Source: Apostichopus japonicus
Lineage: Eukaryota > Echinodermata > Holothuroidea > Aspidochirotida > Stichopodidae
Assembly (NCBI RefSeq): GCF_037975245.1
Contig: NC_092577.1
Coordinates: 12,671,013 to 12,735,012 of the forward strand
Reading direction: 5' to 3'
DNA length: 64,000 nucleotides
The notes below the pieces were generated by a model, which saw nothing but the letters and a program-made list of their open reading frames with translations, was not told the DNA's origin and searched no databases. The number at the start of each line of letters is the position of its first letter. Position 1 is the stretch's first letter. Both the position numbers and the translations under genes were made by a program. Shown piece by piece: positions 1-14,484 of this stretch.

Positions 1-727
1 ATAAATTTTTATTGACGTCAGATTAAACGATTCATTTGTCTGATTCTTAAATTCAAATCGCGGCAGACCAAATCTATCCTATACTGAAATGGAAGGTTTA
101 TCTGTTATAGCACAATTTGCATTTGAAGTGAAGCCTTCGATGCAAGCATAAAAAAGCCAACGATTTCTTTGTTTAATATTAAATTGCCTCTAGTGCAATT
201 TCTTCGAATATCGACCTTCCAATGACTCTTGGGAATACAGTAGCCTGCATGTAAGAACAATAGATTATGTTCCTCGAGCTCATGTTGATGGTTATAAGTG
301 CATTATTATAAGCAACATTATATAATAATCACATTGGGCCAGCCCAGCTCCTGCAGCATTTGGAAATCTTTTGGCCAAAAGTGGTGTATCAATAGATGTG
401 GATAGAGAAGAAAAACTACCGGAAGTTTGAAAGAGAGTTTATGTAAGACGAGCATTTTTTTGTGAGGAAAACACGAAAACGGGGAGAGAAGAATAAGCTG
501 CAAGGGGAGAGTTTTGGAGGTTGGCCCTGCCCTGGGGAAGGGGAGAGGGGTGGAAGGTTGCCCCTGCCCCGGCCGGATAACTGTTTAGGGATAAAGGAGC
601 ATTCAGACCCTCCCGATGACTGTCCTGTTCAGTTCACAAGTACTCTTGCCACAGGGAACCTAGATTTCTTAGGGGCTTAGGCACCAACCCACCCCCAGCC
701 CCCCTCTGCCACAGCCGAGGCCTCCTC
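1..727. other. Unit 5' flank, no gene seen
   Basis: AT-rich sequence repeated at the start of units 2 and 3 and, more diverged, units 4 and 5. It contains a C/G-rich patch around 515-720 that opens short frames, but these change by indels between units and look like nothing known. It probably includes the 3' end of the jockey-like element that continues on the minus strand. Confidence 0.6.
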
Positions 728-2140
728 TCAAGAGTTGAAGTTGAGGATGTCCAAGCTACTTTTTAATTTATCTGACTTCAGTTTGGAATGGGTGCTAGAG
801 ATAGTGTAATGAACTAGAAGTTGTTTGATTAAAGGATCTTCAAATAACTTATTTTTGAGCAAGTTACTGTTAAAATTATGACTAAATGTGATAATACTAG
901 AGGTCTTGCCTAATTCATACAGTTTTCTGTTTGTAGTATATCTAGGGGTATAAGGTAGCATACTCCTATTAGAGTCTATATCCATCCGCTTGATTGTTCT
1001 CCTTCAGGAAAAGTGCCAAAAAGCAGCAGGAGAACACCTTTTTTGACCTGTTATCAATTATGATCTAGTTTTTTCGTGGCTTGCATGTTAAAGAACATGA
1101 ATGGAAGTACATGTGATGAGAAAATTGGGTCAATTGAGGCAATTTCAGACCCCTTTAGGCCTCCTATGAGCAGCTTAGGAAATTTGTTTACCACTGAGAA
1201 AAGAGGTTTGTTTACAAGTGACGAAAACTTCCGGCTCGGATAGCAAAAAATCTACATGGTCATGATACAGAAAATTGATGGTGCCATTAAAGGCCAACTT
1301 GTCAGCTATCCGGTTGTGGGTAGCGTTTAGCTAGACTAGTGAAAACTTATATCTAGACTTAGAGACCACATTACTTTTGTGATTTAGTGTGTCAATGTAA
1401 GTCAAAGGGGCTTTTAATGGGCGTATGCTACCTTAAGGCAAAGCCGGTAGACAGAATTTTGGTGGGTTTAAACTTGTTAATAGTTGGGGCATTAAGAAAG
1501 GAAAAGCTACCATATAAAAAAGAGGTTTGATTTTTGCATTCTATATACTGAGCAGGGTGTCGGGTTTAAAGATATAAGTATTCCTAAGTGTTTTGAGAAT
1601 TTGTACCTTTCTCCAGGCTATTTCTATAGTTTTATTAATGTATGTTTTATAGTTTAGGTCTTTATCAATAGTGACCCCTAGAAAATTTACCTCATACTAT
1701 ATTGAATAAGATATTGTTAAAGAGATTAATTTGATGCGTTTTGGTTTTACTCTTATCGAATGGGTATTTAAAGATAATCAATATTTTTTTTACTGGATTA
1801 ATTTTGATTCGCCAATGGTACTAACGCCATTCTTCTAAAACAAAAATTGAATTGTGAAGGTATTTTACGGCGTTGTTAATGGTTTTGCAGGTGTTCCACA
1901 TGGCAATGTCATCGGCAAATTGGCTAACTTTTGAACTGGAGATGCTATTGTTTGGAAAGTCGTTTACATATAAAGAGTATAAAAGAGGGCTTAGTACAGG
2001 ACCTTGGGGGGTTCCAGCATCCAGAATAAAAAGATTGGAATGCTTAGTATTATAGTTAATTTGCATATACCGATCGTTTAAATAGTAAGAGAGGAGACTA
2101 ATAATGTTTGTTGGGAAGTTGTACTTCAAGAGTTAAATAC
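728..2140 (-). mobile_element. Decayed jockey-like non-LTR retrotransposon, RT to C-terminus
   Basis: Minus-strand reading gives reverse-transcriptase blocks in order. Near 2050-1900 is a GTPQGPVLSPLLYSLYVNDFP block followed by the catalytic QFADDIAMW. Around 1690-1560 is a connection-like segment (FLGVTIDKDLNYKTYI), and near 985-730 a C-terminal tail with LPYTPRYTTNRKLYELGKT. The pieces lie in different frames with stops between them, so the copy is dead. The endonuclease and the 5' RT blocks are absent. The same copy occurs in all units, so it was inserted before the array amplified. Jockey clade is my best guess from the GTPQG...FADD style. Confidence 0.75.
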
Positions 2141-2149
2141 CTCTCTTTG

Positions 2150-2640
2150 GGCGACATCATCCCTCTTCAATTTGTGAAACTGTCTTGAAGCTTAGCGTAT
2201 GTGAAATGTTCAAGCATATTTTGGAGATGGAGTCACGCTTTCTTTCGAACTCGTTCTTGGAGAGATCTATTTGCAGTTTTTTGATTTGGAATCAATTTTC
2301 TGGCTAAGTAAGGGAAAATGTTTTGCGATAAATACTTATATGCACAGCCATTAATTCAAGCGAAGCATTGTTTAGCATGCCTTTCCAATTGGCAAAGCTG
2401 TCGCTATATCAGAAGTTATAAACCAGCAAGGACCTTGACTTTTAGTCCTTTTAGTACCGTTTGTTTTTACGGTATAGTCTGTAGTTGGAAAGCTGATGCC
2501 GATACCTAACCCGTTTTTCGGAAAGTCGTCGAAGCATTTTCAAAGTTTCAAAATTGCTCTCCATTTTGAAGCATAGTTGGATCAATTAGATACAAACAGT
2601 GAAAGATAGATAGGAATAACGATAAAACTGTAAAACAACT
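2150..2640 (-). mobile_element. Inverted fragment of the PLE 3' region
   Basis: Near 2225-2265 is the reverse complement of the sequence that follows the PLE coding body at 4165-4215 (the 'cccaagaacgagttcgaaag' stretch). The fragment continues past the point where the forward copy breaks into (AT)n, so it holds PLE 3' sequence lost from the forward copy. Part of an inverted arm next to the PLE body in every unit. Confidence 0.55.
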
Positions 2641-2959
2641 ATGCTGCATCTAGAGAAAGGCTGGATCTCGAGTGAGATACAATAATTAAATTAAGTAAAG
2701 TAAATGATTGCAGATAAAACAGCCAATGTTTGGTTTTTGCAGAGCTTTCGAGCAAAACTAGCTCTTCTTCAGTGCATGATCACCGAAAGTGACAAGAAGT
2801 AGCAGAGTTGAAACTATTTTATAGAGAAGAGTGTTTGCATGGCATGTAAAATCAATGCGACTTACTGATTTCTGCTGGATTTAGCAGAAGTTTTTGCTAG
2901 GAGAAACAAACCTACTCTTCAAAAGGTCTAAATTTTTGCCCTAAACCACGGCAAGTTAA

Positions 2960-4433
<1,474 letters not shown>

Positions 4434-6169
4434 ATAAGCAAAAGATGATGATTAGAGATTATTTATGAGAATGAAGATAAATTGTTCTTTATCCCATACC
4501 TTCCATGCCCCATAATTGACCCCCAGACACCGGGGCTTTAACCCCTACTTGGTAGTCCTAGGTTTACCACCTGCCCTATAGGATATGATCAAGTGTAATG
4601 TGGTATATTTACATAGTAAAATGAACTTCGTTCACATTTGATTTGAATTCTTAAAATAATGCATGGTCGTTCCATTCCAGTTGGTAGATGATGGCGGTAT
4701 TTAAAAAACTACAACCATTAGAAATGTTGCACAGGCGTACAGTAATTGGCCCACAATGTTTCCCTATGGGCGAATCACATCGCAGTCGTGGTGATTCTAG
4801 GAGTTGCTGCTTTCTTAATGGATTTTGCCCGGTTGCTGACAGTGTAAAGCTCATACTGAAGAGAAAGATATTCCACATTGTCATCTTCATATCTTGTTTG
4901 TTGATAACTCGATGCATGGTTGATTTCAATCAGTATATCGACTTGCTCAAATCTTATTCCATGACGTGGAAAACTGAGGGCGGTATGCAATGTTACCAGG
5001 CAGAGCCGTATACGGCTCTGTTACCAGGGCAATCGGCACTGAAAAGCCTGTACGTGACTTGGACTTGTCTTGAACTTGGCCCACTTTAGATTCGAACTTC
5101 CGAATTAAGACTGTAGCGAGAATCGGACGTGAACTCCCATCAATTATATATGTATGCTGGAAAGTTGCTAAGCATTAGACCCACGCGACAGGTATCACGT
5201 GATTGTACGTTGTCAAAATAATTTGTGGTGGTGTTATATCAACCGACAAAGTGGTTGTTTATTTTTATTAACAAAGCAATGCATTAGATGTCATCGAATG
5301 CATTATGCATTCATAAGTGCATCAACGTTGTTGTGTTTCATATAGATAAATTAATTAATATGATAATGTATCATCAATGTCTGTATGGATATTGTTATGA
5401 ACAGCGTCATTACAAGGCATGGGTGTGTGTGTGGTATCGAGTTCAATTGATTTTCATTGCCACTTTCTCTCACTGGTCAAAGAAGAATTGACTATTAGCT
5501 ATTTAACGTTTGTTTCATCCTCGTACTGGGTGAAAGGGATTAGTAGACAGCGTATAATAACATACCCTTTAAAGTACATGATCATTTGATAAGATGTATC
5601 ACTGTTCAAGTAACTGCATAAAAATCAAGAATTTTAAGTTTCTGAGGGTTTCATTTCATGAAGCATAGCCATAACAAACACAGAGAAATCGATGCGCCGT
5701 TCCCGTATGACGTCACAAGTATTGAACTGTATAGGGTAGTCTATACTTATCTAAAGGAAATGAATAACAATTAGGCAATTATTTCCTCGGAATGAAACGG
5801 AACAGGCTCCCAAGATTGAAATTAGACCAACGTGTTTGTTTTCACTCAACTACAGTTCAATATTGTCAAAATATCTTTAACCAAAAATCTTCAATTGTTT
5901 TCAGCATAAACCGTGATTGGAAAATATAAATATGAGGGCCTATTATAAATATTACAACATTAGACTTTCATTACATGTTGAGTGATGTAATTTTGATACT
6001 ATACAAAAAATAATGCTCATCAGTTCGATGAACCATGTAAGTTTCATTTCAAAGTAATGCCATTATCAGTCGACGTTTTCCAAAAATATTTGGCTGTATT
6101 GAAATGGAAATATTATTAATAGGAAGATTTTCTGGGCGACAAAATGTTGGGAGGGGTTGGGGCGGAACT
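4434..6169. other. Intergenic spacer shared with unit 2
   Basis: Non-repetitive sequence nearly identical in unit 2 (about 22256-24030), partly also in units 4 and 5 (from about 43325). It contains a 133-codon frame at 4688-5089 kept in both copies, but with no recognisable domain and an overlapping frame on the other strand. It also has a perfect 20-bp palindrome at 5001-5020 flanked by direct TTACCAGG. I see no gene. Confidence 0.5.
5001..5020. repeat. Perfect 20-bp palindrome
   Basis: CAGAGCCGTATACGGCTCTG equals its own reverse complement. It is bracketed by direct repeats TTACCAGG and is conserved in unit 2 at 22822-22841. Confidence 0.9.
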
Positions 6170-6265
6170 AGGGCATGATTGACAGGGGGACCCGATATAG
6201 GACAAATTGGACAGGGGGACCCGATATAGGACAAAATAGACATTGGGGGACCCGATATAGCGCAT
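6170..6265. repeat. 29-bp minisatellite, three copies
   Basis: Three imperfect copies of a unit containing GGGGGACCCGATATAGGAC follow each other. The same tract is at 24040-24145 in unit 2. Confidence 0.8.
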
Positions 6266-6795
6266 TTTTGGACACAATGGTCCTTCGCTAAAGCTCCGTA
6301 AGATAGAATCAATATGACCCCACCTCCCCCTCCTCCTCCACCCCCTTTCTCTCTCCTAGCCAGACAGGCATGTCAAAATGAAAACAAAGCATCATTTTTC
6401 TACAATTGTTTCAATTTATTTGAGTGCATCACAGCATATCTTCCCATCAAACAAGTAAATATGGGTCGTTGAGTCATCCATGTAAAAACAATAATGATAT
6501 CGAAAGTACATCACTACTTCGGTTATCGTTTGACCATAACGGTGAGGAGACGGTAGGAAACCCGTTCCGATGAAACTTATTTCGGATACTAGCATTTCAT
6601 GTCTTCATCATATCATTTTGAACAACAACAAAATATTGGTAAACACGTGAATTAATGCATGATTATGTTTAGAACAACAACAAAACTTCACGGTAAACAC
6701 GTGAAATAATGAACATTCACATGATCAATTGTCAAAGATATGGATTGATGAAGTCATATACATGTTACCGTGTTACGAACACAGCGCAGTGGTTA

Positions 6796-7190
6796 CACTC
6801 TTAAAAAGTTGGGTAAAAATATTGACCAACTTTCAACCAACACTGGGTACATATGTAACCGCTCAAAAAATGGGCAAAGTTTGCCCAACAGCAGTTGGGT
6901 AATGCATTTACCATGTAGTTGGGTAAATTATTTTACCCATTATTGGTTAATCCATAAAGTTAGTTGGTCAATTTGTTGCCCAAGATTGGTCAATGAATGA
7001 AATTGTATTGGATTGTTTTTACTCAATGTTGGTTGATTGTTACAATTAGTTGGGTAATTTGATACCCAACATTGGTTAATGAATCAAATTTTGAGTGATT
7101 TACCCAATGTTGGTTGATTGATACAGTTAAATTGGGCAATATGTTACCCAATATTGGTCGATGAATGAAAAGTACACTAGGGTTTTAAAA
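6796..7190. repeat. Left terminal and subterminal repeats of the TIR element
   Basis: After the terminal inverted repeat, the motif TTGGGTAA / TTACCCAA and TTGGTTRATGAAT recurs at least ten times in both orientations, with a rough 60-70 bp spacing between 6950 and 7170. Similar motifs lie at the right end (11120-11280). Such clusters are typical transposase-binding subterminal arrays; that role is inferred. Confidence 0.7.
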
Positions 7191-8772
7191 TATGAACACA
7201 TAAAATAGTATTAAATTCTCATTTTATTGATGAAAACAGCTTCAAAAAGCTTCACTAGAACTAACAACACATAAAATGGTTTCACAAAATTTAGCAACAT
7301 GGTATTGTTGATTGCAGTAATCTATTAACTTACTTTATATCATATTGTGTCAATATGTTCATCATGAAAATGTATCAATATATGCTTTGCAAATTTGCTT
7401 TAGGACTTGGAACATGAATATTGACTTACAAGTTCATAATGAAACTACAAGTTATTCTCTTCATGGATAGAATTGACCTTAACATACACAACATTGTTTG
7501 GTTCTTGCCCACTGACCAATTTGTAACAAGTGTTGTTTACAGCTGAGCCTTTTTTTAGCAGTTATAGGTGATTGTTTTCACTACACACTCCATTAAGTGC
7601 TAAGAAATTTGAGCACAGAAGCAAGAAGTTCAACAGGAAATGGCAAGTCCTCATAATTATATCATGATAATTATATAGATATAACTAGTAGTGGAAAACA
7701 AATATGGCTCAATGTTAGAAAAGGAGGACTTTTTATGATATATCAATGGTTAAATTCCAACATAAGCAGTCTTGTGCAGCTATAACATATTCTTCTTTTT
7801 TAAACATATTACCTATACAATGCAAACTGACTTGAATGGAACACACATGGTATCACACAAACAAACCTCTCATATGTCTTTAATGTCTCGATTGTTGTTA
7901 TTTGAGCTAAATTTGTAAGTATAATGATATGAAATTTACAGAAATAAAAGGAAAGGTCAATGATGGTGCAGGTTTACCTAATTCTTCAAGCCAATGCACA
8001 TTGTAAACATATCGAAGATTGTATATTTCACAGGCACCTAGGAATTTTCACACATATCAAATATGAATCCCTAACCAGTTCTCATTATAAAACTTATTTT
8101 AATGTTAAACATTGCATATAGCATGAAACAGCATGACAATCACAAAACTGTTTGAAATCTAGCTCTAGTAGTTAAAGTGTAAATTTCTGTTTGCCTGCTT
8201 CCCTTCTCAAGAACAGTCAGATCTGTACATTTGTCTTAAAAAAGACCCTCAACTCTGTCATAAGTAGGATCAAACAACATCAATGTGTACATGTTATCGA
8301 AAAAAATGATAGGATGAATTTTATAAGCAAACGTATACAAACATTTCAAGTCATATGTAAGTAAAGTTTCACATAAAGACACATACAGTCAGTGCATGTT
8401 TATGAAAAATGATAACATGCAAAGAAGTAAAAGAATTTTAAGTTACAAAAACCAACTTAATTATTGAACCAATGAAATGAGTAAAAGCAGCAAGGTTCGG
8501 AACCAAGAAGTAAGTCATAACTGTTTTTTTTTGAAGAAAAACTGTAACAAACAGATTAAACTATCCAGTACACTGAAAAGTCATTGCTTGGAAGAAATAA
8601 ATGCCATAAGATCTCTGATGCTGCTTGAAATGTTTGCGTCCAAGAATTCGTATATGAAGGTTTGAAGAAACTTCCATGTCAGCTTGCAATGTTGCTGGAA
8701 TTCAATATCGAAAATATACACCGCCTTATGCATTAAAGACTCGCCCCAAACCAAGTGCGGCCATCTGAAAAA

Positions 8773-8923
8773 TTAACTTTTGTTGCTTGCAAGTGACATG
8801 TTGTTCGTGTCGCTACAAAATGCAGACAGTACAGTAATAAAACGTGATACGTTTTTATCTTTAGCTGGACCTGAGATGTCCATCGCTGTATCGTTTATAC
8901 ACTGCTGTGGGTAATGACCACAG
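8773..8923 (-). CDS. Last coding exon of a gene carried in the TIR element (predicted)
   Basis: On the minus strand an acceptor (CATGCAG) is followed by an open 50-codon stretch to a TAA. It starts CGHYPQQCINDTAMD and ends MSLASNKS. One base completes the split codon (GG+C) left by the exon at 9086-9243, so the phases agree. From memory, a YP..C motif after a 'LLKAxxxCFK' block occurs in uncharacterised SAM-domain-associated proteins of fish and invertebrates. This is recollection of a family pattern, not a search result. Boundaries are predicted only from splice consensus. Confidence 0.4.
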
Positions 8924-9085
8924 CTGCATGTACTGACTGTATACTAGTGTCTAATTACCGACGGTAGCAAACTGTGTGTGTATTTTCTTGGATCAATGGT
9001 GGTGCCTAACACTTCTGTTACACCTCATTCGAAACTAGGTCAGATTACCGGCATTAGACGTTTCTTTTTGAGCAAGTCTTCACAC

Positions 9086-9243
9086 CCTTTAAAGCAAACA
9101 CCTATTGCTTTCAGTAGGGATGGTTGTGGCAGAGCATGTCTCTTGAGAATAACATAGGCCTGGGATGGTGTTAGGTGGGTGCCTCTGCACACTACAAAGG
9201 GCTGTGGCGTCATGTCCACATCGATAGTCCTTTGCGTATTCTT
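9086..9243 (-). CDS. Penultimate coding exon in the TIR element (predicted)
   Basis: Minus-strand frame between an acceptor GCCATAG and a donor AAAGG/GTGTGA encodes about 52 residues: KNTQRTIDVDMTPQPFVVCRG, then THLTPSQAYVILKRHALPQ, then PSLLKAIGVCFKG. The residue composition is protein-like and there is no stop, while the other two minus-strand frames are broken. It reads into the final exon with matching phase. It resembles the C-terminal half of uncharacterised proteins often annotated near SAM-domain proteins (SAMD3-like). Upstream exons linking it to the candidate first exon were not found, so this gene may be incomplete. Confidence 0.4.
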
Positions 9244-10840
9244 CTATGGCAACATCCTCCTACAGGTATAAAAGAAAAGGTACCATTTATTCCTGATTTT
9301 GACTGTAATTTATTCCTATCTGTGACAGGGACATTTCAAATCAAAGAAAATGCAATGCAGGATCTGACACCTTTTTACTAAGTAGTACTAACCTTAATTA
9401 GACAGGACAAGAAAGAATGTAACTGCTGAGCACACACACACAGCTACTGTAACAGCATCTCTGACCAGATTCCAGATTAGACAAATTATGAGAACCTGGA
9501 ATTTCCGTCACATGAAGCACAAGATATTTCTCTCATAATAGGTGTAAATTCACATTCATAAAATAAGTGACCTTGCAACTTTAAACAGATTGAGAATAAC
9601 CTTTTGGCCATGATGCCATTTTAGTATTAATTTCATGTAGCAACTTTGAACATTCATACATTACAGTAATCTTACTAGTTTTTCCTCGACCAAATACTTA
9701 GACTCTGCAGTGAAGGTCAAGCGAGACATCAACATGCATAACAGTTTTGGTATGACACGGCTGGGATTGGAAATTGAAATATATCAATGCAAAATTACCA
9801 AACAATTTTTTTATTATGCCACACAACTTGGTTAACCAAACCAAGAGGTCATAAAAAGTTCATTATGGTTTTAATATTGTGGATAAATGCATACACCTAG
9901 CCTTAGCATAGGCCCCTTTAAGTTTTATCACTCAATTCATTTATACCCGAAAAGAAAATGATAGAAGGAGGAGACATATTTTTACATGTCAATATCTTGT
10001 CTTTCTGATCACATAGTCTCGGGCCTACAGATACGCCTACTGTACCGGTTTTGTGGAAATTTTGCTGATGTAGGATCTACACTTAAACCATAAATTTATG
10101 AATATTGTGACCCCCAATAAAAATAAACATTTGTAATACTATGGCGAGGTATAAATTAGTAGTTTCTTGTCCTGCCTACATCCTTTTGCCCACTGGGTTA
10201 ATTTCCTTCCCTTTTTTAATTTTCAAATTTGAACAACCAATTTACCCAAATTTTTACCACACTCTCCGTAGGTTAATTGCCTGCACCCTCACTTTTCTGA
10301 ACAGTTAGGACGAGAAACTATTTTATTTTTACAAATGTGATCAATATGGCCCAGGCAATACTAGCATTTATTTAAGTTATATTTGTAATATATGACACAA
10401 CTATATTTGTAATAGTACTGTAGGCCTAAGTAATATATGACACTCAAACTAAGTTTTCCAAAACAATTTTCTGCAAGCTAGTATGAAGTGGACTAAGTTA
10501 GGCCTATCCTTAGTGACATCTTAATAGTTTTAACTTTGTTCTGAAAACTGACAAATGTGAGACTAGGACTGTCAAGTGTCATCAACATTACTTATCCCAC
10601 GCCAAACACAAGCATAACGCTATACCTCCGTAGCCTAACGTACACGCAAAGCGCGCTCTATCTTGTGCAGCAGACTTAGGCCTGGCCTACGCACGGGCTA
10701 GTCTGGGCTACGAACACAATATATACTGTTGACCTAACGTTTGGATATTTCCAAGTCTGTAGATGGACACATCCTAACGTTAGGCTAGGCCAAGTAATAC
10801 TAGCCAATCCGTTTGGGAGTATGAATACATTATACTATAC

Positions 10841-10928
10841 CTTCAAATGATTCCTTCAAGTCTTCTACCCCCAACTTCGTTGAAAGTGTCAACACATCAC
10901 CATCATCAACCGGCGACGAGAAAGACAT
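10841..10928 (-). CDS. Candidate first exon, SAM-domain-like start, in the TIR element
   Basis: ATG on the minus strand opens 29 codons, MSFSSPVDDGDVLTLSTKLG then VEDLKESFE, followed by a good donor (GAAG/GTATAG). The segment LTLSTKLGVEDLKESFE resembles the first two helices of a SAM domain. It lies near the right end of the element, about 360 bp inside, as a promoter-proximal exon would. The rest of a SAM domain should be in a downstream exon, which I could not locate in the roughly 1.6 kb before 9243. Confidence 0.35.
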
Positions 10929-11288
10929 AATTCAAAATATACTCATGAATATACTCAAGAATATTCTATTGCAATTCGATCGTATGTACCGTATCTAGTA
11001 GAAGTGTGCTGTTATCACGTCGCAGCGCGCAACATGCCTTCACTAGTACACCAGCGTAGTTAGTATACGGATGTACGTACGCAATGATCACATTGCAGTG
11101 CGAATTGTACGACAACATTTTGACGGGAACATTGCCCAGACGTTGGGCAAATGGACTCGTATATATACAGGATAAACGTTGGATAAATGTTTCCAACACC
11201 ATTTTACCCATAATGGTTAAAGAATTAACCAACATTTTCTTAAAACATCTCTACCCAACAAATTTTTGCCCAACGTTTTAAGAGTGTA

Positions 11289-12847
11289 CTGATGTGGAAC
11301 ATGAACAGTAGTTACTGTACTAGCTATGAGTATCGGGTGAGACTACAAATGATCTTACCCAAAGGGCCGAGAAAAGACAAACATTTCTGAGCTCACGTAT
11401 GTACTTGAGTGCCACTCGTGCGAAGTGAACTATTGATATTAAGTTATAATGCGTTTAACTTATCTCATAACGAAAATGATTGTTAAATGTTTAAGGTAAA
11501 TATTCTACTAGCTATATATTCTGATACGAGCGATATGACTCAAGGGTGAAAGCAAAAGTTTAAATATGTATTTGTTTTAAAAACGAATGATTAAAAACTA
11601 AAGTATTGTAAATTGAAAGTCAATTAGGCCTGGCATTTTAGATTTAATTTCAATTGCGGAATAGGTATTTACGGAAGTTTTGAAAGGACATCTTTCACAA
11701 ATGCATGTCGATTATTAGTTAGAATCGCGTTCAAGAGTTATAGGAAAAGCCGGACTTAGTCAAGAAATATACGGACTTCAAAATCAATATATCACAGTAT
11801 TTCCCTGGGCTTAATGTATTATTTTATGTAACTGATTTGAGGACATTTATAACCAAATAGTTGAAAGGTTTGCTTTAAATTGAAAAAGAAAAATCAACAC
11901 TGTACATTTATTTATCCATCTTTATTCCAATATAAATTTTCATAAAAAGTATAATTAGGATGAAAAGTATTATAGCACTAAAAAACATCAAGAATACAAG
12001 TTACGCCATATAAATGTTTAAGAGATTAAGAAAATAAAACAAAACCATTAATGTTTTGTAAAAGTGATCGAAATGCTACAATACAGGGCCTGAGATGCAG
12101 TTATATACAAAAAGGGATGCTCTATGAATAAAACAAAAGTTCTTATAAAGAGTAAAAATCTAAAACGTGGATTGATATTTGGATTTCTTAAATAACGATT
12201 TGTTTGATTGCACAAAGAATTAAGCTCGAAGTGTACAGGATGTGTCCAAGTACCTTAGATGTTTGGCAATTCTAACAAATTAATTCCTATAGCAGAGATC
12301 ATATACACACGATACTCATTATTTAAATTTATTTTTGAACAAAAGTCAAGGATATAAAGATAGACGCAGTAAACAATCAGTAGACCATCAGTCAACATGT
12401 ACAGTGTATACTCTAAATCCTTTGGTTGCATATACTATCGTACTCATGTAAGTTGACGTCTTTCACCAACTTTTAAGAATGTTTTAAATTGCAATGTCTC
12501 CTTTAATATACCGTAGATCATTCATCAACTTAATCACTTCTAATTATATATAGCTCTTTCATGATATGCTAATAATTTGCCACTCATTATGAAACTGTAA
12601 CAGACAGCAATTTCCCTATAGCAAACACAAAAGGAAATGGGATTACAGAACAACGACATTTAGAAATAATCTCCCAGGCTCATCGTTCATTCACACTGAA
12701 GTCTTTACTGCTGCATATATCGCCTCTACGAGAACATTGTCAATTTCAGTAATGTACTTTTTTTTTTTTTAAATTTTTATCTTAAATCAACATCAGAATT
12801 CATTTGCCGCCTGTCTGTTCCGGACTGTACACGCAATTAATTAACAT
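11289..12847. other. Intergenic spacer, no gene seen
   Basis: AT-rich non-coding sequence collinear with 24673-25828 and 26944-27360 of unit 2, where a solo LTR interrupts it. Frames are all short and are not conserved. Confidence 0.6.
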
Positions 12848-12935
12848 ATAGTGTAGGCATAGTGTGGGCACGGCGTGGGCATAGTGTAGGCTTTATTGGC
12901 AGATAGTGTAGGAATAGTGTAGACATAGTGAAGGC
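12848..12935. repeat. GTGTAGGCATA short tandem repeat
   Basis: Imperfect copies of an 11-bp-like unit (GTGTAGGCATA, GTGTGGGCA and variants) directly precede the long tetranucleotide array. The same tract precedes the (ATCC)n array in unit 2 (27363-27466) and an (AT)n array in unit 3 (37192-37260). Confidence 0.75.
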
Positions 12936-13901
<966 letters not shown>

Positions 13902-14484
13902 TTGTATATGAGATATGAGGAGTAAATCAATACTAACTTGATCTTAAATTATAGTAGTCAAGTTGATCTTGCCAAACATGTGGCAGAAACTTGTGTGGCT
14001 TTCCAACATAACCATTTATATAGTAATAGAAAAAAAAGCAGAACAGCATATTTTGTTTATTGAAGAAAAAGAAAAGCTGAATGCATTTTTTTCAAGCCAA
14101 CTGAGTTTTCAAACCGATTAGTTAGAGTATATTTATCTTGTAATAGTGCCAAATTCCCTTCTCCTTACTCCTATTCTGTGTGATTGGATCATTGGTTCGT
14201 AGAGATATCTATGTTAAAATCACCATGGCTTCCTACATGCCTGGTGCTGAAGTTAAATAAAGATGTAGAAAGAGATTGGGTGCAAAAACATTAATAGCAA
14301 ACAATCGAATAATAAAAACGTGTTCATGACTTCTGCTTTCGTATCCATGAACAAATTGACAATAATCCTCAAAATTGATTATCATCAATATGAAGGCTTC
14401 ATATACTTTCTGTTTTCTTTCAGAGCTGTTATTGGCCTTAAATTAGCCGGCATATCTCCAAACTGTATCATTAACAAGTCTACA

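Larger units (their letters stand above)
6796..11286. mobile_element. 4.49-kb terminal-inverted-repeat DNA element
   Basis: The left end begins CACTCTTAAAA(A)GTTGGGTAAAAAT and the right end is its reverse complement, matching at 23 of 25 positions. Flanking TA dinucleotides at 6794-6795 and 11287-11288 form the target duplication. Unit 2 has the uninterrupted site at 24671-24672 (AGTGGTTACTGATG), which fixes both ends. Inside are subterminal TTGGGTAA/TTGGTTAAT repeats and minus-strand exon-like blocks. I find no transposase or DDE pattern, so it is non-autonomous, or its enzyme is split or unrecognised. A TA target suggests but does not prove a Tc1/mariner-like or ISL2EU-like integration mode. 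Confidence 0.85.

Noticed and set aside
462-680. 72-codon frame in a G-rich patch, repeated in unit 2
   Set aside because: Low-complexity, changed by indels in unit 3, and inside presumed retrotransposon 3' sequence.
1873-2055. Plus-strand 60-codon frame repeated in several units
   Set aside because: It is the antisense shadow of the jockey-like RT block containing FADD.
2700-2900. Possible hammerhead ribozyme in the PLE leader (known from some PLEs)
   Set aside because: No CTGATGA...GAAA core could be found; only a simple stem (TTCTGCTGGATTTAGCAGAA) is present.
4688-5089. 133-codon frame kept in units 1 and 2 (also 22509-22910)
   Set aside because: The two units are nearly identical overall, so conservation is uninformative. 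No domain is seen, and the opposite strand is open too.
6170-6265. CRISPR-like array from regularly spaced GGGGGACCCGATATAGGAC repeats
   Set aside because: Only three copies with no unique spacers, in an animal genome context; an ordinary minisatellite.
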